Below are positions 10,074 to 18,404 of a stretch of DNA of 44,725 nucleotides, piece by piece (the first letter of the stretch is position 1; the number at the start of each line of letters is the position of its first letter). This DNA comes from Embleya scabrispora DSM 41855 (lineage in GTDB: Bacteria > Actinomycetota > Actinomycetes > Streptomycetales > Streptomycetaceae), in assembly GCF_000372745.1 (NCBI RefSeq), contig NZ_KB889712.1, positions 1 through 44,725 on the forward strand. The letters run 5' to 3'. Made by a program: the position numbers and the translations under genes. The notes beneath the pieces were generated by a model. The model was not told the origin of the DNA and made no database searches. It saw nothing but the letters and a program-made list of their open reading frames with translations.

Positions 10074-10751
10074 TCACTGTTCCGGCGATGCCCTGGCATC
10101 GTCGGCTGTACACAGCTCGCCGAGCGCGTGCGCGTGGAACGCCTGAGCGGCCCGATCCGCGTCTCCCGACGCCAGCGTGCCGATGAGTTCGTCGTGCGCC
10201 TTGGACATCGCCGTCCAGCTGCCGTCCCACAGGGGATTGGAGACCACGAGTAGTGTGCGCAGGCTCGCCTCCATCATGGTCCACATCCGGCCGACGAACG
10301 GGTTCGGCGAGGCATGGCACACGGCGCGGTGGAATGCCAGGTCCGCCTCACGGAAGGCGGCTATGTCCTGCGCCGCCGCAGCTTCTCGCATGCCGTCGAC
10401 CAGGCCGCGCAGCTCGCTGATCAGGCCGTCCGGGCGTTGCGTCGCCACCCCCCGCGCAGCGAACTCCTCGATCATCGCCCGCACCTCACGCGCGGCGGAT
10501 GCTTCGGCTTCGGGTACTTCGGCCACATAGTTGCCGCGTCGCGGCACGTGGTTGACCAGGCCCTCGTGGGCGAGGCGTTTGAGTGCCTCGCGTACCGGGG
10601 CCTGGCTCACTTGCAGTTGGCGGGCAAGTACCGACTCCACGACCCGCGTGCCGGGGGCGAGTTCACCTTTCACGATGCGGGCCCGGACTCGATCGTAGAC
10701 GTCGTCCGACAGAAGCCTTCGTGCCACGGGTAGACCGGCGATGTTGTCCAA
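10074..10751 (-). CDS. GntR-family regulator with FCD domain, likely repressor of the fucose regulon
   Basis: The N-terminal winged helix spans about residues 10-75 (LSDDVYDRVRARIVKGELAP, then VSQAPVREALKRLAHEGLV), followed by an all-helical FCD effector domain with His ligands in ADLAFHRAVCH and AFHAHALGEL. The start is uncertain. I chose TTG at 10751, which has AGGAG ten bases upstream and gives 225 residues, normal for FadR/GntR regulators; an upstream TTG at 10820 gives 248 but overlaps the -35 of the divergent importer promoter. Divergence from the ABC operon and the repeated inverted repeat in four nearby promoters make it the probable local repressor, with a sugar acid as probable effector (inference). 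Confidence 0.88.
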   Translation of the reverse strand: MDNIAGLPVARRLLSDDVYDRVRARIVKGELAPGTRVVESVLARQLQVSQAPVREALKRLAHEGLVNHVPRRGNYVAEVPEAEASAAREVRAMIEEFAARGVATQRPDGLISELRGLVDGMREAAAAQDIAAFREADLAFHRAVCHASPNPFVGRMWTMMEASLRTLLVVSNPLWDGSWTAMSKAHDELIGTLASGDADRAAQAFHAHALGELCTADDARASPEQ

Positions 10752-10813
10752 GACTGCTTTGCTCCTCGGCTGGTCGGTGCACACACGCGTTTCGTCGAAG
10801 TTACGAACTACCG

Positions 10814-10863
10814 TTGACAAGGATACGGGACGTGCCTACCGTATCGCCAATCGATTACCGATT
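10814..10863 (+). promoter_or_regulatory. Promoter and operator of the ABC/catabolic operon
   Basis: TTGACA (10814-10819), 17-bp spacer, TACCGT (10837-10842), and the perfect inverted repeat AATCG-ATTAC-CGATT at 10849-10863 over the expected start point. The layout matches the promoter at 6221 and suggests direct repression. It drives a long co-directional gene set ending at 17340. Confidence 0.78.
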
Positions 10864-10882
10864 ATTCACCGGAGAAGTGATC

Positions 10883-12142
10883 ATGGGCAGAAGAAGAGCT
10901 TCAACGGCACTGGCCGGCATCGCCGCCGCGACGATGTTCATGACGGCGTGTGGCAGCGGATCCGGGAAGTCGGATGCCGGGGCATCGGGCGGCGAGGGCA
11001 CCGTGCGGATGCTGGTGAACATCACTCCGAACCTGACGCAGTCCTTCTGGAAGGACCTGGTGCGTCCCTTCGAGGCGGCGAACCCGGGGATCAAGGTCAA
11101 GATCGAGAGCCCGTCCTCGGCGTCGGTGGACACCACACTGACCACCGAGTTGGCCGCCGGTACCGAGCCGGACGTCGTGGAGGGCGCCAACATCCATCCC
11201 TTCGCCGAACGTCTGCTCGACCTGAGCGGGCAGCCCTGGGCCACCTCGGCGCCGCTTGCCGACAAGCTGGCCGTCGACGGCAAGACCTACGCCGTCCCGG
11301 TGGGTGTCCAGCTCCAGTCGCTGATGTTCTACAACAAGGATCTGTTCGCCAAGGCCGGCATCACCGCGCCGCCCACCACGATGGACGAGCTGACCGCCGA
11401 CATGGCCAAGCTCAAGGCCACCGGCATCAAGCCGGTGCAGACCGCCGGCGACTGGGTCACCGGCGCGCAGATCTCGATGATCGCCGCGCCGACCCTCCTG
11501 GGCAGGCAGCCCACCTGGTACACGGACGTCAATTCCGGCAAGACCAGCCTGACGGCCACCATGAAGCCGGTGCTGGACCTCTACAACAGTTGGCTGGGCG
11601 CCGGCTACCTCAACAAGGACGCTCTCGGTGTGAAGTACGCCGATGGTGAGGCCGCGTTCCTCGACGGCAAGGCCGCCATGTACCCGATGGGGAGTTGGTT
11701 CGCCGCGGCCGCCACGAACCCCTCGTTCCCGATCGGTGTCTTCCCCATCCCGGCAATCGACGGGACCGGGCAGGCGCCCATGGGCGTCTCGCCCACCGCG
11801 AACTACGCGATCTTCAAGTCGAGCAAGCACCAGGACGCCGCGCGGAAGCTGGTCGAGTACCTGACCAACAATAAGGACGCGGTGACCACCCAACTCAAGC
11901 AGGACGGCACGTTCCGCACCGGCTTCTCCTACCACGGCAGCGAACTCGGCGACGCGGTGCAAGGCATCCTGCAGCAGGTCGGCACCAACGTCGGCCCGAC
12001 CGGCGGCGGCTACGGCCCCGACCAACTGCCGGCCGGGTACGACACGCAGTTCAACAAGAACGTGCAGGGGTTGTACATCGGCCAATCGGTGCCGACCGTG
12101 CTGTCGTCGCTCGACAAGTGGCTGGCGGCGCAGCCGAAATGA
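10883..12142 (+). CDS. Sugar ABC transporter substrate-binding lipoprotein
   Basis: A 419-residue family 1 (MalE-like) extracellular binding protein. A basic N-terminus (MGRRRAS) and hydrophobic stretch lead to the lipobox FMTAC with Cys23, so it is lipid-anchored outside the membrane. The mature part has the usual features: FEAANPGIKVKIE, AAGTEPDVVEG, GKTYAVPVGVQLQSLMFYNK and the FLDGKAAMYPMGSW hinge block. It captures the sugar and delivers it to the two permeases downstream; context suggests L-fucose or a fucoside. ATG at 10883 has GGAGAAG upstream. Its stop overlaps the next start (ATGA). Confidence 0.92.
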   Translation: MGRRRASTALAGIAAATMFMTACGSGSGKSDAGASGGEGTVRMLVNITPNLTQSFWKDLVRPFEAANPGIKVKIESPSSASVDTTLTTELAAGTEPDVVEGANIHPFAERLLDLSGQPWATSAPLADKLAVDGKTYAVPVGVQLQSLMFYNKDLFAKAGITAPPTTMDELTADMAKLKATGIKPVQTAGDWVTGAQISMIAAPTLLGRQPTWYTDVNSGKTSLTATMKPVLDLYNSWLGAGYLNKDALGVKYADGEAAFLDGKAAMYPMGSWFAAAATNPSFPIGVFPIPAIDGTGQAPMGVSPTANYAIFKSSKHQDAARKLVEYLTNNKDAVTTQLKQDGTFRTGFSYHGSELGDAVQGILQQVGTNVGPTGGGYGPDQLPAGYDTQFNKNVQGLYIGQSVPTVLSSLDKWLAAQPK

Positions 12143-13026
12143 CCATGCTACGCCGGACCAGGAGCGCGCTACCGGGCGTGGTGATGAGTGCGCCCGCGAT
12201 CATCATGTTCGGGCTGCTGATGATCGTCCCGCTTGCTCTGTCCGTCTATCTCAGCTTTACGAACTGGAACGGCTACAGCGCGCATCCGATGGGTGTCGGG
12301 CTGGCGAACTACCGACGCCTCTGGCATGACCCTGAGGTCTTGCACGCGGCGTGGGTCACCGGGGTCCTGGCGGTGGTCGGGACCATCGGGTGCAACGCGC
12401 TGGGGCTGGGCGCCGCCGTGGCGATCAGCCGACCGGGGAAGGCGAACAGGATCTTCCGGGCCGTCTTCTTCTATCCCTACGTGATCAGTGCGCTGATAAT
12501 CGGGTTCCTCTGGTCGGCGATTCTGTCCAACGGTGGGGTGATCAACAACTACCTCACCTCGCACGGACACGAAGCACTGCCCTTCCTGTCCGATCCGGAC
12601 TGGGCCCTGGGCAGCTTGATCTTCGTGGTCCTGTGGTCCGGCTTCGGGCTCACCATGGTGCTGTACATCGCCGCCTTGCAGACGGTACCGGCTTCGCTGA
12701 TCGAGGCGGCGCGCATCGATGGCGCGAGCCCGTGGGCGATCTTCCGGCAGGTGACGATGCCGTCGATCGCGCCGTTCGTCACCGTCAACCTCGTCCTGGT
12801 CCTCGTGTCGATGATGCGCGTCTACGAGCTCGTGCTCGCGCTCACCGGGGGCGGGCCGGCGGGACAGACCCAGACCGCCGCCTATCTGATCCTCGGCCAG
12901 TCGTTCCAGAACAACGCGCTCGGTTACGGCTCGGCCCAAGCCGTGATCCTCACCGTGGTGACCGGCGCACTCGCGTTGGGGCTGACCACACTGCTGCGGC
13001 GGCGTGAAACCGCCGTCGCGGCATGA
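12139..13026 (+). CDS. Sugar ABC transporter permease (MalF type)
   Basis: A 295-residue integral membrane protein with about six transmembrane segments, the first at residues 15-38 (IIMFGLLMIVPLALSVYLSF). The coupling-helix EAA motif EAARIDGASPWAIFRQVTMP is present at about residues 190-209. It forms the channel with the next gene. The start ATG at 12139 overlaps the binding-protein stop by the ATGA arrangement. Confidence 0.93.
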   Translation: MTMLRRTRSALPGVVMSAPAIIMFGLLMIVPLALSVYLSFTNWNGYSAHPMGVGLANYRRLWHDPEVLHAAWVTGVLAVVGTIGCNALGLGAAVAISRPGKANRIFRAVFFYPYVISALIIGFLWSAILSNGGVINNYLTSHGHEALPFLSDPDWALGSLIFVVLWSGFGLTMVLYIAALQTVPASLIEAARIDGASPWAIFRQVTMPSIAPFVTVNLVLVLVSMMRVYELVLALTGGGPAGQTQTAAYLILGQSFQNNALGYGSAQAVILTVVTGALALGLTTLLRRRETAVAA

Positions 13027-13045
13027 CCTCACGGGAAGACCCACT

Positions 13046-13951
13046 ATGAGCAATCCGACCTCGCGGCGCTCCGACCGCCGTTCCCCCGCCCCGTCGCGCT
13101 CCGGCGCCGCCGGTCTGCTCCACACCTCGCGTGCCGCGACGCGCTGGGCGGGGTTGGTCCTCGGTTCGCTGCTGATGCTGGTGCCGATGTACGTGCTGGT
13201 CGTCAACGCTTTCAAGGACCAGGACGACATCCAGAACTCGCCGTTCGGCCTGCCCCTGAGTCGGTTGACACTCGCCCATGTCCAGGACGTTCTGGACAAC
13301 CCGGACTTCGACCTCGTCAAGGCATACGGCGTAACCCTGCTGTTCGTCGTCGTGGTGAACGTGCTCTCTCTGGCGGTCTGCGGGCCGGTCTCCTACGTGA
13401 TCGCGCGAGGGAGAGGGCGCCGCCATGTCGCTCTTCTGCTGATGTTCGTCGCCGGCACGTTCATCCCGAACCAGGTGCTGCTGATCCCCGTCGTATTCGT
13501 GTTGAAGACCCTCGGCCTGATGGGGACGGTCCCGGGCTTCGTCCTGTTCGAGACGTGCTTGACCATCCCGTTCTCGGTGTTCCTCTATGCCGCGTACATC
13601 CGCACGATTCCGCGGGAACTCGACGAGGCGGCGGCGATCGACGGAGCAGGCCGCATCGGCACCTTCTGGAGGATCGTCTTCCCTCTGATGCGACCCGTCG
13701 TCGCGACTGCGGTCATCCTGCACAGCCTGAGTATCTGGAACGACTTCGTCACCCCCCAGATCATCCTCGGACCGGGCAGTGGCCTGTACACGGTGACGAC
13801 CGGCGTCTACGCGGCGATCGGCCAGTACTCCACCAATTACACGGTCGTCTTCCCGAACCTTCTGTTGGCGATCGCCCCGGCACTGGCGTTCTTCATCGTC
13901 ATGCAGCGGTACATCGTGAACGGCCTGACCAGTGGCGCGACGAAGGGCTGA
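13046..13951 (+). CDS. Sugar ABC transporter permease (MalG type)
   Basis: A 301-residue membrane protein. A Ser/Arg-rich N-terminal tail is followed by transmembrane segments starting at WAGLVLGSLLMLVPMYVLVV, and an EAA loop DEAAAIDGAGRIGTFWRIVF. No ATPase gene is present in this operon or elsewhere in the window. In actinomycetes such importers usually share the general ATPase MsiK, so energy coupling probably comes from elsewhere in the genome. Confidence 0.93.
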   Translation: MSNPTSRRSDRRSPAPSRSGAAGLLHTSRAATRWAGLVLGSLLMLVPMYVLVVNAFKDQDDIQNSPFGLPLSRLTLAHVQDVLDNPDFDLVKAYGVTLLFVVVVNVLSLAVCGPVSYVIARGRGRRHVALLLMFVAGTFIPNQVLLIPVVFVLKTLGLMGTVPGFVLFETCLTIPFSVFLYAAYIRTIPRELDEAAAIDGAGRIGTFWRIVFPLMRPVVATAVILHSLSIWNDFVTPQIILGPGSGLYTVTTGVYAAIGQYSTNYTVVFPNLLLAIAPALAFFIVMQRYIVNGLTSGATKG

Positions 13952-14025
13952 ACAGTGATGGCCGGACATCCCCCATGCCACAAGACATTCCGCCAGTACG
14001 GCTTGACAACATCGGAGCAGGACGC

Positions 14026-14811
14026 ATGACGTCGCAACTCACCCACACCGAGAGCGCCGAAGTCCCGTGGGACATTCCGGTACGAGGGACCCGCCGTACC
14101 GAAACCGCCCCCGGACTCGTCGCCGAACTCGGCCGCGTCAGCTCCGCGACCGCGTGCGCCAAACTGCACGCCGACGGCATCAGGCGCACCTTCGTGCACG
14201 GGCCGACGCCGCTCGTACCCGGGCAGCAGGCCACCGGGGTCGCGCGAACATTGCAGTTCATGCCCCAGCGCGAGGACGTGGCCAGTGGCCTCGGCCAGGA
14301 GGACGTGGAGAAGCACACCGCGCTCTGGGAGGTGCTCGAGATCATCGAGCCCGGAGACATCCTGGTCGTACAGGCCTTCGGAAGCCCGTTCGCCGGATGC
14401 TTCGGCGACATGCTGGTCCGCTATTTCAAGAAGAAGGGCGGCGCCGGAATCGTGGTCGACGGCTACATCCGCGACGCGCCGCGCGTGAAGCAACTCGGGG
14501 TGCCGATCTGGTGCCGCGGTACGACCCCGCACTACGCCTCGCAATCCGACCTGTTCCCCTGGGGATACGACGTGCCGGTCGCCGTCGGCGGCGTGCTGTG
14601 CCTACCCGGTGACCTGGTGATCGCCGACGACGACGGTGCGGTGGTGGTACCCGCGGCCAAGGCGCCGGCGGTGGTGGAGACGGCGCGCGACCACGAGCAG
14701 TGGGAGGTGTTCAGCCGCCTCAAGATCGACGACGGTGCCCGCCTGGGCGACTACTACCCCCTCACCCAGGCCACCCGCGACGAGTACGAACAGTGGCGGC
14801 GAGACGCGTAG
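14026..14811 (+). CDS. RraA-like protein, putative pyruvate aldolase or related enzyme
   Basis: A 261-residue RraA/HMG-aldolase superfamily protein. The core GDMLVRYFKKKGGAGIVVDG and YIRD (residues 127-150) keeps Asp128, then 20 residues, then Arg149-Asp150, the arrangement linked to pyruvate enolate chemistry in class II pyruvate aldolases of this family. The acidic residue usual three positions after that Asp in aldolases is Arg here (RDAPR). It is longer than RraA (about 160) with extra C-terminal sequence. In a fucose operon it could cleave or dehydrate a deoxy-keto sugar acid (inference). ATG at 14026 has GGAG/AGGAC upstream; ATG at 13975 is a weaker alternative. Confidence 0.82.
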   Translation: MTSQLTHTESAEVPWDIPVRGTRRTETAPGLVAELGRVSSATACAKLHADGIRRTFVHGPTPLVPGQQATGVARTLQFMPQREDVASGLGQEDVEKHTALWEVLEIIEPGDILVVQAFGSPFAGCFGDMLVRYFKKKGGAGIVVDGYIRDAPRVKQLGVPIWCRGTTPHYASQSDLFPWGYDVPVAVGGVLCLPGDLVIADDDGAVVVPAAKAPAVVETARDHEQWEVFSRLKIDDGARLGDYYPLTQATRDEYEQWRRDA

Positions 14812-14851
14812 CCGAGACGAATCACGCGCCCATCACCGGAAGGTCCCGCCC

Positions 14852-15178
14852 ATGGAACGACGCGTGCGCCGGACTCGGCTGCGCCCCGGCCGGCAGACCC
14901 GCTACCGCCTGATCCACGCCCGAGTGCCGGACCGGCTCGCCGACGCACTGCGAGACGCCGGGGTCCAGAGCTGGGAGATCTGGTGCGACGGGTTGTCGCT
15001 GATCCACATCATCGACTGCGTCGTCAGCTATGACGCGACGATGGCGCACCTGTCCGCCTACGAGCCGGATCCGACGTGGGACGAACTGATCGCCGAGTGC
15101 CTGGACCCGGCTCCGGAGGCCAACACGAGCCTGCAGCAGGTCTGGTACCTCAACTCGGCGACGCAGGGCCCGGGCTGA
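14852..15178 (+). CDS. L-rhamnose/L-fucose mutarotase (DUF718/RhaM-like)
   Basis: A 108-residue protein of the RhaM ferredoxin-like mutarotase family (typical length about 104). The N-terminal strand RYRLIHARVPDRL carries the conserved His22, and SWEIWCDGLSLIHI carries the Trp/Tyr-type sugar-binding strand. The C-terminal WYLNSATQG tail is shortened relative to the family. It interconverts alpha and beta anomers of 6-deoxy sugars, feeding the dehydrogenase. In known non-phosphorylating fucose clusters a mutarotase of this kind sits with the other pathway genes. ATG at 14852 has GGAAGG upstream. Confidence 0.85.
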   Translation: MERRVRRTRLRPGRQTRYRLIHARVPDRLADALRDAGVQSWEIWCDGLSLIHIIDCVVSYDATMAHLSAYEPDPTWDELIAECLDPAPEANTSLQQVWYLNSATQGPG

Positions 15179-15358
15179 CACCGGATCGCGCGGCGAGCCT
15201 CCGTGGAACCGCACAGCAGCCCCGTCGCCGCTGTGCAGAGCGGGAAGGTCGCCGAGCACATTCCACACCTGGGGCGGTGACCCGCACCGAAATCGACAGC
15301 CGGAGACGGCGAGGTCACCGCACCTCTTCTTCCGCACCCCGCATGGACAGGAACCCCG

Positions 15359-15553
15359 TTGCTTTCCGACACCACCGCGCGGGTCGTCGCTGTGGATACC
15401 CACGACATCCGCTTCCCGACGTCCCGGGAAATCGATGACCCGAACCCGATGCACCCCGACCCCGACTCCTCGGCCGCACACCTGATTCCGCGTACCGAGA
15501 CTCCCGACGATCCGGCCGCTGCCGACATACCCACGACGAAGGTGTCCGCATGA
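15359..15553 (+). pseudogene. L-fuconate dehydratase remnant, internally deleted
   Basis: The 64-codon frame, TTG start with AGGA seven bases upstream, reads ARVVAVDTHDIRFPTSREID then PNPMHPDPDSSAAHLIPRTE before running into DDPAAADIPTTKVSA and a stop. The first part aligns closely with the N-terminus of enolase-superfamily L-fuconate dehydratases ([32 protein letters not shown]). A functional enzyme is about 430-440 residues; the capping-domain remainder, the KxK base, the Asp/Glu/Glu metal ligands and the His-Asp pair are all missing. The end overlaps the SDR start as ATGA, so the deletion left the translational coupling intact. This is the missing enzyme of the pathway. Confidence 0.85.
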
Positions 15554-16308
15554 CCGTCGAACTCACCGGACTCCGTGCTCTCGTCACCGGCGGCGCTTCA
15601 GGAATCGGGCTGGCCGTCTCCCGGCTGCTCATCGAGCGGGGGGCCCGAGTGGCCGTCCTAGATCTTGCCCCATCCGACTGTGAGCCGCCCCTGACAGCGC
15701 TTCAGGCCGATGTCGGGAACGACGCCTCCGTCAGGAACGCCGTGAGAAGCGCCGCGGCAGCCCTCGGCGGGATCGACATCCTCGTCAACAACGCCGGTAT
15801 GGGCGCCGTCGGCACCGTGGAGGACAACCCCGACGAGCAGTGGCACCGCGTCCTCGACATCAATGTCCTCGGCATCGTTCGCGTGACCCGTGCCGCGCTG
15901 CCCCACCTGCGCCGCTCCCCACACGCCACGATCGTCAACACCTGCTCGATCGCCGCGACGACCGGGCTCCCCCAACGCGCCCTGTACTCCGCGAGCAAGG
16001 GAGCCGTCCTCTCACTCACCCTGGCCATGGCTGCCGACCACGTACGAGAAGGCATCCGGGTCAACTGCGTCAACCCCGGAACGGTGGACACACCCTGGGT
16101 AGGCAGGCTGCTGGACGCCGCTGCGGACCCTGCGGCGGAACGCGCGGCGCTCGACGCCCGCCAGCCCCACGGGCGTCTGGTCACCGCCAACGAGGTGGCC
16201 GCCGCCATCGTGTATCTGGCCGGTCCGGCGGCCGGCTCCGTCACCGGTTGTGCCCTGGCAGTCGACGGTGGAATGGCCACACTGCGACTGAGACCGGTGA
16301 GCCCATGA
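15550..16308 (+). CDS. SDR oxidoreductase, probable 2-keto-3-deoxy-L-fuconate dehydrogenase
   Basis: A 252-residue classical short-chain dehydrogenase: cofactor motif TGGASGIG at 13-20, NNAG at 80-83, catalytic Asn104, Ser133, Tyr146 and Lys150 (YSASK), and an Asp at the end of the second strand (LDL), which favours NAD+. In the non-phosphorylating fucose pathway this enzyme oxidises 2-keto-3-deoxy-L-fuconate to the 2,4-diketo acid, the substrate of the FAH hydrolase encoded next. The assignment rests on that pairing; L-fucose dehydrogenase is an alternative. Confidence 0.88.
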   Translation: MTVELTGLRALVTGGASGIGLAVSRLLIERGARVAVLDLAPSDCEPPLTALQADVGNDASVRNAVRSAAAALGGIDILVNNAGMGAVGTVEDNPDEQWHRVLDINVLGIVRVTRAALPHLRRSPHATIVNTCSIAATTGLPQRALYSASKGAVLSLTLAMAADHVREGIRVNCVNPGTVDTPWVGRLLDAAADPAAERAALDARQPHGRLVTANEVAAAIVYLAGPAAGSVTGCALAVDGGMATLRLRPVSP

Positions 16309-16488
16309 GCCAATACCTGAGGAGAGAGCCGCTGGGCGGCAACTCCCCTCGGCCGCACCGCCCGTGAGCCGACTGCACCTGCCGTAGACGTGCCACACCG
16401 TACTCGCCGGACGTGGCCCCCTTCCGCAGGACTCACGGAGCAGTTGAACCACCAGCGCAGATCAGCCTCGGAAAGGTAGGACATTCCC

Positions 16489-17340
16489 ATGAAGTTCGTG
16501 CGGCTCGGCCCGGTTGGCGGTGAGCGCCCGGCGGTCCGTTCCGATGACGGCCGGCTGTGGGATCTCGCGCCGCTCACCAAGGACATCGACGGTGCCTTCC
16601 TGGCCTCGGGTGGGATCGCGCGCGTCGAGCGGGCCATGGCGGCCGGCGAGTTGTCGCCGCTCGATGGCGACGGACTGCGTGTGGGCGCGCCGATCGCCCG
16701 GCCCGGCAAAGTCGTCTGCATCGGACTGAACTACCAAGATCATGCCGAGGAGACGGCGGCCGAGGTGCCGGAGCGCCCGATCGTCTTTATGAAGGCATCC
16801 GACACAGTGGTGGGGCCGTACGACCGCGTCCTCGTCCCTCGCGGGTCGAAGAAGACCGACTGGGAGGTGGAGCTGGCACTCGTCATCGGCGCCCGGGCGC
16901 GCTACCTTGACAGCCCGGACGCCGCCCGCGACGCGATCGCCGGTTATGCGATCAGCCACGATGTCTCGGAACGAGCATTCCAGCTCGAACTCTCCCCGCA
17001 ATGGGACCTGGGCAAGTCCTGCGAGACGTTCAATCCACTGGGGCCCTGGCTGGTGACCTCCGACGAGATCAACGATCCGCAGGACCTGGGGCTGCGGCTG
17101 CGCGTCAACGGCGTGGAGCGGCAGAACGGCACCACAAGGAACATGATCTTCAGCGTGGACCACATCGTCTGGTACCTCAGCCAGTACATGGTCCTGGAGC
17201 CCGGTGACGTGGTGAACACCGGAACTCCCGCAGGCGTAGCGCTGGGTCTGCCCGGCGAGCCGTACCTTCGCGCCGGGGACACGGTGGAACTCCACATCGA
17301 TGGCCTCGGGTCGCAGCGGCAGACGTTCGGCCAGGCCTGA
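16489..17340 (+). CDS. Fumarylacetoacetate hydrolase family protein, probable 2,4-diketo-3-deoxy-L-fuconate hydrolase
   Basis: A 283-residue FAH-fold protein: the binding loop CIGLNYQDHAEE (residues 77-88), then RPIVFMKASDTVVGPYD, the metal ligands Glu126 and Glu128 (DWEVELA) and Asp158 (SHDVSER), and the C-terminal GDVVNTGTPAGV. Members of this group hydrolyse 2,4-diketo acids; in fucose degradation the products are pyruvate and L-lactate. It lies 180 bp after the SDR, in the same direction, and is the last intact gene of the operon. ATG at 16489 has AGGA upstream. Confidence 0.9.
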   Translation: MKFVRLGPVGGERPAVRSDDGRLWDLAPLTKDIDGAFLASGGIARVERAMAAGELSPLDGDGLRVGAPIARPGKVVCIGLNYQDHAEETAAEVPERPIVFMKASDTVVGPYDRVLVPRGSKKTDWEVELALVIGARARYLDSPDAARDAIAGYAISHDVSERAFQLELSPQWDLGKSCETFNPLGPWLVTSDEINDPQDLGLRLRVNGVERQNGTTRNMIFSVDHIVWYLSQYMVLEPGDVVNTGTPAGVALGLPGEPYLRAGDTVELHIDGLGSQRQTFGQA

Positions 17341-17519
17341 TCAGCGATATCGAGCGTACGACGAGACCGTCTCCATCAGGGGGCGTTCGGGACCGCCGGA
17401 CGCCTGGAGCGGCCCCGGGTACAGCCGACACCCGGCCAAGCGGCGAAGGTCCCGACAAGCAGCCGATCGTTCGGGACTTCGGGGCGAGGAACTCTCCTGC
17501 GGACGCCGGGTGTCGGCCC

Positions 17520-17720
17520 GCCGCGGTCCGGGCGACTCCACGGTGATCGCGTACTTTCTCGCCGCCGGCCCGACGAGACCCCGCTCGCGGAAATCGTCCG
17601 CGTCACGGGCGCGGGGTGGGCGATCGAGGAATCCCCAGGCCGCGAAGCAGGGTACCGGCACATCACCTTGTCGACGCTCGCCCACGCGTTCCTCGCCGCC
17701 GTCGCGGCATGCGCGACCGG
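17520..17720 (+). pseudogene. IS701-family transposase C-terminal remnant
   Basis: After VIAYFLAAGP a +1 shift gives DETPLAEIVRVTGAGWAIEE, then after a gap YRHITLSTLAHAFLAAVAA. This is the C-terminal catalytic block of IS701 transposases (RVAGARWAIEECFQ ... RHITLAMLAHAFLAV) with the middle part (FQTAKNEVGLDHYQVR) deleted. Confidence 0.75.
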
Positions 17721-17826
17721 GTGCCCTCACCCTTGTTCGTCAAGCCGCCGAGGGCACCGAGCCCGGCGGAAGATGTCCTCTCGAAGCACGGCGAAGAGCC
17801 CGTCGATGCGTCGTCGGGTGAGAGCG

Positions 17827-17861
17827 ACGCCGCCGGGGACGTGAGGCTTCCCCGGCGGCGT
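17827..17861. terminator. Strong 13-bp hairpin, orphan terminator-like
   Basis: Arms 17827-17839 and 17849-17861 are perfectly complementary (ACGCCGCCGGGGA with TCCCCGGCGGCGT) around a 9-nt loop, followed by TT. It is not directly behind an intact gene; it may have terminated a lost gene or bounded an insertion. Confidence 0.6.
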
Positions 17862-17982
17862 TTCCTGTCGTGGTGGGCATGGGTTTGCGGTTGGGAAAGC
17901 GAAACCAACTCTGCGAGGCAAAGCGCCCGTTCGAACTGCGCATTGCCGCGGGGTGAGGAGTGCTCGCTCGTGTAGAGGGGTC

Positions 17983-18404
17983 GGTGCCGGCGAGTTGTGG
18001 GAGTTGTTCGAGCGTGTCGTGCCTCGCTCAGGCCCCGCCGTAACGCAGTGAAACGGACAGGCTCGAATCGTCTGCGGAGCCGAGCGCGTGCGTGTTGGAC
18101 GCGCAGAGCGTCAACACCTCCGCCAACGTCCCACCGCAGGTCTCGGCGTCGCCACCGTCGGCCTCCTTCTCGCCGCGTGGGTCACCGCGGCGAGCGTCTG
18201 CGACAACGTCGGCGGCATCCACCCGCTCCCCACGATGGCCGCCGCCCACCCCCGCATCAGCGAGGTTGTGCGGCAACGGGTCGGGTCGACAACGGCCACC
18301 GGACCAAGGCCGTCGAACACGGAGCGACCGTCGACGTCCACGTCGTGCACGCGACCTCACCGTCAAGGGATTCAAGTCCCCCAAACGGCAGGACAAAACG
18401 CTCT
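17983..18404 (+). pseudogene. IS5-family transposase remnants, mosaic
   Basis: The plus strand shows GELWELFERVVPRSGPAV, a start block of one IS5 subgroup, then VLDAQSVNTSANV, VGLLLAAWVTAASVCDNVGG and TKAVEHGATVDVHVV followed by VKGFKSPKRQ. These are the first-Asp, second-Asp and late blocks of IS5 transposases, in shifted frames and with large gaps. The later part is similar in DNA to the minus-strand scrap at 5.2-5.5 kb. It abuts the 3' end of the lactonase gene. Confidence 0.7.

Noticed and set aside
10751-10820. Longer start (TTG at 10820) for the GntR regulator
   Set aside because: It would overlap the -35 element of the divergent importer promoter, and the extra residues precede the conserved winged helix; the 10751 start has AGGAG. 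Not fully excluded.
17988-18045. Small standalone gene reading GELWELFERVVP
   Set aside because: It ends after about 20 codons and matches the start of an IS5-subgroup transposase; treated as a relic.
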